From positions 37,682,947 through 37,746,946 of the forward strand of contig OZ038388.1 of assembly GCA_964036045.1 (NCBI GenBank): DNA of 64,000 nt, written 5' to 3'. The notes under the pieces are model-generated. The model had not been told where the DNA came from and made no database searches. It saw nothing but the letters and a program-made list of their open reading frames with translations. Below are positions 42,535 to 51,600 of this stretch, piece by piece. Numbering within the stretch: position 1 is the first letter of the stretch; each line of letters begins with the position of its first letter. The position numbers and the translations under genes were made by a program. Source of the DNA: Eutreptiella sp. 'Long Island Sound 2002' (taxonomy: Eukaryota > Euglenozoa > Euglenophyceae > Eutreptiales > Eutreptiaceae).

Positions 42535-43080
42535 ACACCCGGTCCGGTCACATGAACACGAGAGGTAAGCTACTCATGTGGTGGTGGCAGCCGCCGGTGT
42601 CATAGGTATACTGCAACCAGGCGACAACAGAGGAGACCACCCGCACCATGCAAGCGGCGAACGAACGGGGTACTCACCGAGGCGGAGTGCGCCAAGGCGG
42701 TCAAGGGGTTGCTCCCGCACCCAGAATCACAGGGACGCAAGGGGTTGGTAGAGGGTTCGTGGGGACACGTGCCCCGGGGTGGCTCTGTGACAACCAGCGA
42801 CTGGGCCGCCCGCTGGAACACAAACGGCAACCCCCCCATGGGTGCAGCGTGGTGAGGACCGACGGTGCACCACACTGGAATACCAACCCAAACGGTAACA
42901 ACAACGGCGACTTCAGGCCCCTGTGTATCAAGGGCAACCAGGAGGCCGTCCTGTTGCCGGAGGGCTCGACTGGGTGCAAATAGTGATTGCGACACACGGT
43001 GCACGTACAAGTGCACTCAATATAATCCCCGGGCGAACCGCCCACAACAACAAACAAAACGGCGCGGTGGTATATTTATT
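42535..43080. other. Interval without a supported gene
   Basis: Short overlapping ORFs on both strands, none with a motif. A 111-codon plus-strand frame (42648-42983) is possible but unsupported. Confidence 0.3.
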
Positions 43081-43780
43081 ATGCGTTTACTGGTGGCATG
43101 CGAAAGGTCACAGCTGGGCACATCCGCGTTCCGCGCCGCGGGACACGAGGCGTACAGTTGTGACACACAGGCATGCGACAAAGGGGGGCGACAGGAGTGG
43201 CACATACAAGGTGACGCGATCGACGCAGCCTACACCACTGGTCCATGGGACATGATGATCGCACACCCACTGTGCACGTACCTCGCCAAGAGCGGGGGCC
43301 GATGGTTATACCACCCGGACGACAAACTACTCCCGCAGGACCAAAGACGCCTGCAGCCGAAATTCCCCTCATCGGCTGCAGCGGAGAGACGAGGCGATCG
43401 ACTTCGTCGACAGACTATTCGCGGCACCCGTAGAGCGGATCGCCATCGAAAACCCGGGCGGGTCGCTGACCACACGATGGAAGAAACCCACACAGCGCAT
43501 CCAGCCTTGTATGTTCTGACACGACGCACAAAAGGAAACGCTGCTGTAGCTCAAGAATCTACCCCCGTTGAAACCAACCAACGTGGTCGACAAGGGAGTC
43601 TTTGTGACAATAACACACCAAAAAAACGGGGCGCAAGAGACGCATACCGGTGTGGTACTCGGCGGCGGCAAACGACCCGGAGTGACAATACAAGCGCAGC
43701 GTGACTTTCACCGGTATCGCGGAGGCAATGGTCGGCCAGTGGACCACCACTGGCTAGTGCATGATGCGCGCGCCGTGGCT
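43081..43780 (+). pseudogene. Phage/large-virus-type cytosine-methyltransferase-like protein, decayed
   Basis: Starts MRLLVACERSQ with a Rossmann-like opening: GHEAYSCD (positions 33-40), HIQGDAIDA, then WDMMIAHPLCTYLAKSGGRW. This is the pattern of a family common in phages and large DNA viruses, usually annotated as DNA methyltransferase-like, where the motif is normally HPPCTYL. After about 100 residues the coding shifts frame near 43370 and continues EAIDFVDRLF, AIENPGG, QRIQPCMF, then TGA (43517-43519), KETLL, TAG (43547-43549) and LPPLKPTNVV. The two stops sit where the family, as I recall it, has Gly and Trp codons one base away. It is therefore a pseudogene of a once-functional copy. 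It points to a virus-derived segment in a eukaryotic chromosome. Confidence 0.65.
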
Positions 43781-43848
43781 TGCAAAACCAAATGTTTTTT
43801 TTCTCAACAAAAACAACGGAGGGTGTGGCTGGCCACCATGGGGAATGA

Positions 43849-44067
43849 TGTCCAAAAGACCGTGAACGAAGGGGTTTCACCATTTCGTCACAACCATCGA
43901 CCCGTGCGATATACCGGGGACTCTACAAACACGGCCTGGACCAGGCTGGTCGCACCCTGTGCATCAACGACAATCGCTACTGCTGGACAGACAGTGGTAA
44001 GTGTAAACCGGGCGCCTGTCGTTTGATGCCGACCTTGTACCAATAGGCCCTGGCCACAATCCTCAGT
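43849..44067 (+). pseudogene. Unknown gene, left part, cut by DNA transposon
   Basis: Open frame with four cysteines in a short span (CINDNRYCW, CKPGAC), interrupted by TAG at 44044-44046 and ending at the transposon insertion. The last codons before the break (ATC CTC AGT) continue in the same frame at 49045 if 44068-49044 is removed, giving the C-terminal part that ends at 49665. No family recognised. The position next to the methyltransferase-like relic suggests the same origin. Confidence 0.5.
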
Positions 44068-44096
44068 CTTAGGCGGCTCAAGTTGCATGGTCAAAA
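44068..44096 (+). repeat. Left terminal inverted repeat of the DNA transposon
   Basis: 29 bp, exact reverse complement of 49011-49039, with TCAGT immediately outside. Confidence 0.95.
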
Positions 44097-45096
44097 TGCG
44101 CCCAAAACTGCCTCTCCATGGCACTGCGAAGAAATAGTCCTTTTGGGGGGGACCTAAAACACAAGAACCAAGAATCCTGTGAAATGCAATTAACTGGTCC
44201 ATTTTCCTTTATTTTCAACAAAACCGACTGCCCGGGAAAATGATTTATTTCCACCAAAATGAAGTTCTTTTTCGGGAAAACCACGACTTTCTGTCTCCTA
44301 TACCACTTATGCTTTGCAATAAAAACACCCATGAGCTTTCAATCTTTTGGAAAACCAGTTTTCGAAAACCATGTTGCACGCTGCATGACAAGAAGCATTT
44401 TTTGGCACCCCTTATTTGTGCAAGGCCTCGCGCAAACACCAACACAACAGCGCAATAAAATCCATCACAGAGAAAAATGTGCCGCACAGCGTGACAGCAT
44501 AAAGGTTGTCGAAGAGGAATGCATAGCGCGAGCCCTCGCGCATAATATATCAGAACAAGCGAAGAAATCGATTCTTCTTCGGAACAGTTTGCATCTTAGA
44601 ACCCAATGCCTTAGCAACGGACGTCTTACCCTTAGGCGGTGGCTTTGCGGGCTCGCTTCTTGGTTGGGACTGACGGGCTGGCTGCTTGAATGGAGCTCGG
44701 GCCCCGGTTGCCTCGATCCTCGGCTTTGCTGCCACTTTCTTCGCTGCCTTGCCCTGAGAGACCTGCGCTTCCTCCTCCTCTTCTTCCTCGCTCTCCTCCT
44801 CTTCAGGTCAAACGTAGTGGCCGGTGTGCGGGTGGTCCAGATGCATTGAGACCCACTGGTCAAGGATGATGTCGTCAATCGAATTTCGCAAAGATTTAAG
44901 GGTTGTTTTTTCTTCCTGCATCACTTCTGCCACTTTCTTGTAGAACTCCGGCAACAGGATCCCGTCCAGTTTCTTCAGCGCGTTCTTCGTGCCTTTCTCC
45001 TCTTTGTCGTGGAACTTCTGCAGACCTTTCACAGCTTCCGGACCAGCATAGTAGGCAAACGTCATAAAATCTTTCCACAATTTTTACGTTTTGTCC

Positions 45097-45166
45097 TGAA
45101 AGTGACAACGTTATGCGCGAGGCCTCACGCAACAAACAGCATCGAAACAACGATTAAAGAACATAC
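45097..45166 (-). other. 70-nt intron with central palindrome
   Basis: Begins GTATGT, ends CTTTCAG, and contains TGCGTGAGGCCTCGCGCA. Splicing keeps the frame at phase 0 between QPGQL and DKT, although a TAA follows three codons later. Confidence 0.6.
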
Positions 45167-45528
45167 CAATTGACCAGGCTGCTTCAGTTCAGCGGTTGGA
45201 ACCAGGGCACTCATCTGCACAGCATCCACAATGGAGATCTTGAGATTGCTGTACGTGTCAGCCAGGCCTCGCTGCCGCTGATCTTCAACACGCCGAATGA
45301 GGTTATCTGCTGCCTCATACAGCGGTATTGGCTCAACGTCCTGTGCGCTTCCTTGTGCTTGTCCCGCCAGCTTTGCACGGAAGGCCCTCGGTGTCGTAGG
45401 CTTCAGAATATCGGCGATGCATGTAGTATGCCACTGCTGCAGATCCAGACACGCTGTGCGTCGCTTCTCTCGAATCTTCGCAATCGCCTTAACGCTGTTC
45501 TGTCCAGATACACACCAATAATCGCCAT

Positions 45529-45601
45529 CTGCAAATATGAGACACGTCTATGCGCAAGGGCTCGCGCAACGAGAAGAGCGAACAGTCGGTTGGCAACATA
45601 C
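45529..45601 (-). other. 73-nt intron with central palindrome
   Basis: Begins GTATGT and ends TTTGCAG. Splicing joins SEDN to GDYWCVSGQN in frame. A variant of the element-wide palindrome (TTGCGCGAGCCCTTGCGCA) sits mid-intron. Confidence 0.7.
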
Positions 45602-46092
45602 TATTATCTTCCGAGAGAACGACGTGTAATGGGCCTGTTGGCGGTGCTGCTTCGAGTGACTCAATACGCTTCTGCAGTAATTTCGTATCTTTCCGTCTAA
45701 TCTGCCCCTTTGTCTTCTCCTTGTCAATTCTCACGTTGTCCAGCTCAACCTCCACCTGCCGCCCATCCGGTTTCAGGTGGTCCTCGATGTCAGTACCCAA
45801 GGTTAAGCCAGGATCTGGTTTTTTTTCTTCTTACGCCCCTTCTTTGGTGTTCCAGCCTCCGATCCTGAGGTCCCAGGGTCATAGTCGGTATCTTTTCATT
45901 CCTCGGCTGTTTTTTTGGCGGGGCTTGCCATTCTGCGATAAGGAGAAAGCCTGTATTGAAGGAAACATAACATTGAAAAGGGTTAAAATCGTCGTCGATA
46001 ATGCATATGTGAGGCGCTTTTAGCGAATACGAGTACAGTATGGTCGAGAATGCAAAACTGAAGGGGCTCGGCACTGTCTTTGACTGTCAACC

Positions 46093-46112
46093 TTGCGCGA
46101 GGCCTCGCGCAA
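46093..46112. repeat. Perfect copy of the 20-bp palindrome repeated through the transposon
   Basis: TTGCGCGAGGCCTCGCGCAA is its own reverse complement. Further copies or close variants: 44420-44436, 44524-44543, 45113-45132, 45551-45569, 46148-46166, 48539-48554, 48598-48613 and 48823-48845. All lie between the terminal repeats, in introns, between genes or downstream of genes. They may bind the transposase or mark intron-generating sequence. Confidence 0.85.
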
Positions 46113-46166
46113 GAGAGGGGGTGTACTAACCTGTTGTTTCATGCTGTTTGCGCGAGGCCTCGCGCA

Positions 46167-48154
46167 TCACTGCATGTTCTCCAATCTTCTTCGAACGTTT
46201 CGCAGTGTGTTGGCCTCTCTCTGTTCCTCCAACACACTGCGTTGGGGGATCAGCTCCGACAGTTTTCGCTTGAAACCAGCCTTAAGCGGCCCCTGCTGCG
46301 TAAGCACCAACAACAAAGACACAAGGACTTGTTTGTAGTGGTTAGAACCCTTTGGAATTAGAAGAGACCGTGGAAAGTTAGGTACACCCCTGCGCGGCCA
46401 ATACGCCTGAATTGTACAAGTAGGCTCAGCACACCACCTAACCCAAGGCACATATACACGCTCTGCGTTCACGTAAGCAGTTAACCGCTGACGCACGGAA
46501 TTGACAAAGGAATTGGGGATTTTGCAGACGTTCACCCTGTGACCTTCTTTGCGAATAGTGATGAGAGGATACAGATCGTCAACATCTTCAATGGTTACTG
46601 CACCTCTGTTTTGGCCCTTCTTTGTCACAAGGCTGGAAAGCAGACTTTCACAAAACTCCTCGGCAAAAGCCTGTCCAGGCATGGCTGTGTGCAATGCAGT
46701 GTGGCACAATAGCGCAGTTGCAACAGTGCGTTCGTATTTCAAAAGTGTATCCCCCATGTTCAAACGGTCTAACAGACACATAACAAAATCTGCAATCCCT
46801 TAGAAGCAAAAACACCCGTGTTGGCCGTCCCCTCAGCCCAATTGCACTGTCTAACGAGGTGACCTAGGTATAGTAACATGGGACAGTATAGTGTTAACAG
46901 AACCTGTATGGCCTTACACACAGCGTAACGGAGGCGTCCTCGCCGATTTACAGGACGTGCCAGCCCAAGGGAATGACATTTTCTGTTAAGGCGCCGTATG
47001 TGGGTGCCCATACCCAACAGCAGTGCGCAAACAGTTATCTCCATTGTGATCAGCTTGGGAAAACAGGGGACTGTGTCACCGCTGCGCAACAAACCTTTAC
47101 GGAAGAAAGTCACGATCGGCCAAAATGAGCGAAACGTTTGTGTAACGAAAAACTTGTACGCGTGCCAGAAACCATACAATATGAGGTGTGACCGCAAGAA
47201 AAGCCAGACATTCCTACCAATTGTTTTTTCACCGTACATCATGCTACAAATGCGGTAATGGATGTTCTCATCACATAAAACAGGCACGACTGGTCGAGTG
47301 TGCTGCGCCAAGTCCCTAGTGAATTGCAATAGATTAAGCAGCGAGACGTTGCCGCTCACCTTTTCTTTACTTAGACAAAGGGGTCGCCAATGTGGTCTCT
47401 TGGCAGGTACAGGGCGAATAATGTCAAGCGGCGCCCTAATGTTTCGAACAACAGGTCGCGTGCTTGCAAATCCTAGATCACGCAGGATACGTGCAAATGT
47501 TCCCTCGGTGTTCCCCAGCATGCGTGCAACAACAGGAACACGCCGTTCAAGCTCTTCCAGGCTAGGATCATCATGCCAGTAGCGCGGTGCATCCCTCAGT
47601 AGCAACACAGCCAACGCTGTTGCGTTCAGGCTTTTGTCGTTCTTGTCAGTATTTGTGGTAAACTGTTTGTTGTACCAGTTGTCCATCCACAACACAACCC
47701 AGTGTTGGTGTATTTTGTTCCATGTAGTCTGTAACCTGACTGCGGCCTTCTCCTTCAGCGAAGGTGCGCTGTATCACGCCAGACCTGACCGTGCTAAAAT
47801 GCGACGCTGCGCCCTACATCCCTCTACCGCAGCAACTGACTTTGGTTTTCCCTGGTATGGAACTGCGCGGTGGCGCATCAGCAGAAGGAGGCGCCAGGCC
47901 TCCTCTATCAAAACAGCAACCCATCTCTTGCCTTCTGCCGCAATCGCCTTTTCAACGCTGCAACGCGTCCGTTTATTTTTGCGCAGACGCAGAAAAAACA
48001 TAAACAACAATCGCGCGCCCTCGTCCCCCTTTTTTAGCCCTTCCCACAGTTCTGCTGCCGTGTGGTATGGCAGTTCCTCTGAGCAGACATCGCGGAGAAC
48101 TCCAGATGCTGCGGCCACTGTCTTCTCAAGGTCCACCTCTTTTCGCAGGGGCAT
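46167..48154 (-). pseudogene. Transposon gene B: candidate novel transposase
   Basis: From ATG at 48154 about 125 codons run to TGA (47776-47774). The same frame then continues for over 330 codons to 46769, where a one-base frameshift leads into a final ~200 codons ending at 46167. Candidate catalytic acidic residues stand in conserved-looking contexts: MDNWYNKQF (about 47683), LCDENIHYRI (about 47270) and FCESLLSSL (about 46650). This D, D, E order is compatible with a DDE-type transposase, but I cannot assign a superfamily. The middle is rich in aromatic and basic residues (LYGFWHAYKFFV). It is the largest gene of the element and the obvious transposase candidate. The break at CGA-like TGA plus one frameshift suggests recent inactivation or assembly error. 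Confidence 0.55.
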
Positions 48155-48234
48155 TGTTGCTGTGAAGAATAATTGCGTACCTGTATCGACGTAAAGCTGT
48201 TTGAAAAACTTTCTTGATTTGAAACATCAACCTG

Positions 48235-48519
48235 TCACACAGTTTTCGCGCGACCAATTATTCTGTGATTCGCTTGTCGCATGCGCCATTTTCGGTTAAC
48301 TGTAACTGTCTGGTGATCCCACATTTGACTAGTTAATCCTGATTGCGGTAGCCAGTTGCGGCGCGCTACCATCGCTGTTGGGCAGTGAAGCCAGCGGTGA
48401 CCACAGTATGAAAACTGGAGATGCTGGCGGGACCTGTATGGGCGCCCATGCAGCAGCGGCGCATCAAGGGAATGCACATGCTGTGTATTTGGTGGATCTG
48501 TTCCATTTTTAGTTTCCAT
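48235..48519 (-). CDS. Possible upstream exon of transposon gene B
   Basis: A 94-codon frame starting METKNGTDPPN, with Trp/Arg-rich sequence near its end. It lies inside the transposon just upstream of gene B, with possible splice signals near 48155-48180. It may be an N-terminal exon or a chance ORF. No motif recognised. Confidence 0.25.
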   Translation of the reverse strand: METKNGTDPPNTQHVHSLDAPLLHGRPYRSRQHLQFSYCGHRWLHCPTAMVARRNWLPQSGLTSQMWDHQTVTVNRKWRMRQANHRIIGRAKTV

Positions 48520-49010
48520 GAGCGCTTATGAGGTCCATTGCGCGAGGCGTCGAGGAATGATCACCGAAACTTTAATGTTTCTCATGCGCCGTTCCATGCT
48601 CGGGGCCTCGCGCTTAAAACTGCAGTTTGTTCCGGAACATTTATACTTTTCAAGATTCTTGGGTACACCATTGTTGCAGTTTATTCGTTAATAGATCCAT
48701 GTCTATCACGCAATCCTGATAATGGTACTAAGTTACGTGTATAAATACGACAGGGTTCCATTTTTCGACCACCTGCCTAATGCGTCCTCCTGTAGCACAT
48801 TAATCTGACACAAATGAACGTCTTTGCGCGAGGCCTTGCGCAAAGAATGGTCATCAAGCAATACTTTTCCGTGTCTCGCCGATGGGACACGTCATTCTTA
48901 TAGAAATATTTATTCCGCCATACTTGTTTGCGACGGTTTTAAAATATCCATCAAAACAACTATTTTTTGATGCCTTTGGAAACCTGTCATTTTCCTACCT
49001 TTTCCTTTGT

Positions 49011-49039
49011 TTTTGACCATGCAACTTGAGCCGCCTAAG
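49011..49039 (-). repeat. Right terminal inverted repeat of the DNA transposon
   Basis: Exact reverse complement of 44068-44096; TCAGT lies immediately outside at 49040-49044. Confidence 0.95.
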
Positions 49040-49665
49040 TCAGTGAATGCACCGGAACAGTCTACGGTGTGCAAACGCTGTATAAGTTGGTCGTGGGCGT
49101 CTACACCATTCATCTGTACCGCGACACCACGGGTGGACGAGATGACCGTTTTGTCGTGCACACAATCATTCGCCCCTTCTAGCAATTTGACATTGAAATT
49201 TCTACCGGTGAGGTGTATCCCATGGAAGTCCTCTGTTCCAAGTTGACGTCGTTTATGGACGCACCCCCGGAAGACCGCGATATGCGAAACCCACCCAAAT
49301 TCAAAAGGGGGGTTCCAGTGCTTTCGATCAAGTGTATCGGGTTACTGTCAGACGTGGTCATCGACGACGAAGAGTCCTGGGTTTTCCAGGCACAGCAACC
49401 GATCGGACAACTGAAAATCACAAACTTTGACACCCACAATGACCACCCTATTCACATCGATGATGACGACGAATTCCCCTTGCCAGTGCCAACCACGACG
49501 TTCATACCCAAATATGTCTCGTACGCACCGGGTGACAACCAGAAGTCATGGATTTGGTCAAGCAGACCGACGACGCCCGGTACCCGTCACCCTCTGTGGG
49601 ATGTCGTCGTGCCACCACAGCCACCAACAATTCCCAATAAACGAAAACGTCAATTGTCAGACTGA
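49040..49665 (+). pseudogene. Unknown gene, right part, with acidic region and basic C-terminus
   Basis: Continues the frame of 43849-44067 once the transposon is removed. It has LYKLVVGVYTIHLYRD near the junction, then TAG at 49180-49182, then a 150-codon open stretch from GEVYPMEV. That stretch includes an Asp run (HIDDDDEF) and ends in KRKRQLSD, a nuclear-signal-like tail. No family recognised. The 210-bp satellite starts about 100 bp downstream. Confidence 0.5.
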
Positions 49666-49769
49666 GTCGCCATCGCTCGTCGCGGGATAGAGAGGGTGCG
49701 AGGATGTAATTTCCAACGGTAGATTGACCCGAAGCACAAAGGTAAAGTGACAGTTTCACGACAACCCCT

Positions 49770-51600
49770 TTGTACACACAAACCACCGTTCACCGTAGTA
49801 TTTTCTCAACAAACCGCTCCAGTTAGGAACACATACATATCCATCCCCTCTTTTTCTCTTGAGGTACCGGAGGAAGACCAAACCCCCTCCCTTGTACTAC
49901 CGCAAGTACATCCGACAAAAACAAAACACAACCACCAAATTTTCCATCCAGTTTTCCGTGTCGTGGACAACCACCGTTCACCGTATTATTTTGTCAACGA
50001 AAAAATTATCCAGTTACACACACACCACACCTACACACGCAAAGCCCCCATCTCTCGCATAACCGACAAAAACAAAACATAGCCACCAAGTATCCATCCA
50101 GCTTTCCGTGTCGCGCGGACAACCACCGTCCACCGTATTATTTTGTCAACGAAAAAACAAATTAATCAAGTTACACCTACATACACACACAATGCCCCCT
50201 CTTTATTTTTTAGGTACACCAAACAAGACCAACCCCCCTCCCTCCTCCACGAATTTACTTACCGCGTGCACATCCGACAAAACGCAAAACACAACAACCA
50301 AAGTATCCATCCAGTTTTCCGTGTCGCGCGGACAACCACCGTCCACCGTATTATTTTGTCAAGGAAAAAAAATTAATCCAGTTACACCCACATACACACA
50401 CAATGCCCCCCCTTTTTTTTTTGAGTACACCGATGAAGACCAACCCCCCTCCCTCCTCCACGAATTTACTTACCGCGTGCACATCCGACAAAACACAAAA
50501 CACAACAACCAAAGTATCCATCCAGTTTTCCGTGTCGCGCGGACAACCACCGTCCACCGTATTATTTTGTCAACAAAACAAAAGTAATCCGGTTACACCC
50601 ACATACACACAGAATGCCCCCTCTTTTTATTTTAGGTACACCGAGCAAGACGAACCCCCTCCCTCCTCCACAAATTTACTTACCGCGTGCACATCCGACA
50701 AAACACAAAACACAACAACCAAAGTATCCATCCTGTTTTCCTTGTCGCGCGGACAACCACCGTCCACCGTATTATTTTGTCAAGGAAACAAAAGTAATCC
50801 AGTTACACCCACATACACACACATTGCCCCCTCTTTATTTTTTAGGTACACCGAACAAGACAAACCCCCTCCCTCCTCCACGAATTTAGTTACCGCGTGC
50901 ACATCCGACAAAACACAAAACACAACAACCAAAGTATTCGTCCAGTTTTCCGTGTCGCGCGGACAACGGCCGCCCACCGTATTATTTTGTCAACGAAAAA
51001 AAAAAAGATCCAGTTACACCTACATACACACACAAAGCCCACCTCTTTTTTTTTAGGTACACCGAACAAGACCTAACCCTCACCCTCATCCACGAACTTA
51101 CTTACCGCGTGCACATCCGACAAAACAAAAAACACAACCACCAAAGTATCCATCCAATCTTCCGTGTCGCGGACAACCACCGTCCACCGTATTATTTTGT
51201 CAACGAAAAAAAATGTTGCAGTTACACCTACATACACACACAAAGCCCCAACCTCTAATTTTTTTAGGTACAGCAAACAAGACCAAACCCTCGTGCACAC
51301 CCGACAAAAACAAAACCTAGCCACCAAGTATCCATCCAGTTTTCCGTATCATAGATCACCGCGATAACATAACGATAACACACGTATACGTACACACAAA
51401 CCACCCTTCACCGTATTTTTTTTAACACAACGATCCAGTTACACCTACATACACACGCGGGAATCCCTCTATTCATTTTTAGGCACACCGAACAAGCTCC
51501 AATATACAACAATCTACTATACTTACCCTGTGCACATCCAACAAAAACAAAACATAGCCACGAAGTAACCAATATTCCGTGTCGTGGATCACCGCGATAA
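49770..51600. repeat. Satellite of about nine ~205-215-bp units
   Basis: Each unit contains an ACAACCACCGTCCACCGTAT-type core (near 49783, 49969, 50119, 50335, 50551, 50755, 50963, 51175 and 51402), then a purine-rich stretch, a CAGTTACACC-TACATACACA segment, a T-run ending AGGTAC and ACTTACCGCGTGC. Units in the middle are most alike; the ends are degenerate. Open frames across several units exist because the unit length is often a multiple of three; I do not believe they are genes. On the minus strand each unit has a GGTAAGT resembling a splice donor. Confidence 0.8.

Larger units (their letters stand above)
44550..45931 (-). pseudogene. Transposon gene A: basic accessory protein with two short introns
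   Basis: Reading from ATG at 45931-45929, the N-terminus is MASPAKKTAEE, then an acidic/Ser stretch and a Lys-rich nuclear-signal-like run (KKGRKKKK). A helical region (VELDNVRIDKEKTKG, ALVPTAELKQ) and a C-terminal Glu run followed by a basic tail (KKVAAKPR, PKKNRFLRLF) complete it. Introns at 45529-45601 and 45097-45166 have GTATGT starts and CAG ends and keep the frame. Disruptions are TGA 45896-45898, a one-base slip in an A8 run near 45820, TAA 45085-45087 and TGA 44808-44810. Both TGAs could come from CGA by CpG decay. A DNA-binding or nuclear role is only an inference from composition. No family recognised. Confidence 0.5.
44068..49039 (-). mobile_element. Two-gene DNA transposon of unassigned superfamily (4,972 bp)
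   Basis: The ends are perfect 29-bp inverted repeats (44068-44096 and 49011-49039), starting CTTAGGCGGCTCAAGTTGCA. Both flanks have TCAGT (44063-44067 and 49040-49044), a 5-bp target duplication. Removing the element and one TCAGT restores a continuous host frame. Inside are two minus-strand genes and at least nine copies of a palindrome (TTGCGCGAGGCCTCGCGCAA and variants), none seen outside the element. A 5-bp duplication with long terminal repeats is unusual; Transib-type elements also make 5 bp, but their ends start with CAC and no RAG/Transib-like protein is recognisable here. Both genes have stops or frameshifts, so this copy is probably inactive. Confidence 0.9.

Noticed and set aside
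44068-49039. Assignment of the DNA transposon to Transib/RAG because of the 5-bp duplication
   Set aside because: Ends start CTTAGG, not CAC, and the proteins show no recognisable Transib/RAG core motifs.
48910-49185. ORF with GVDAHDQL resembling a piggyBac motif
   Set aside because: It runs across the transposon's right TIR and target duplication into the flanking gene, and the rest has no piggyBac core; a TTAA target is also absent.
40860-49665. Alternative genetic code with stop codons read as amino acids
   Set aside because: All three stops interrupt frames, the replaced residues are not consistent, and the intact TE3 pol ends normally at TGA.
50403-51056. 217-codon ORF across the 210-bp satellite
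   Set aside because: It is a repeat by-product: several units have lengths divisible by three, and the frame ends where unit length changes.
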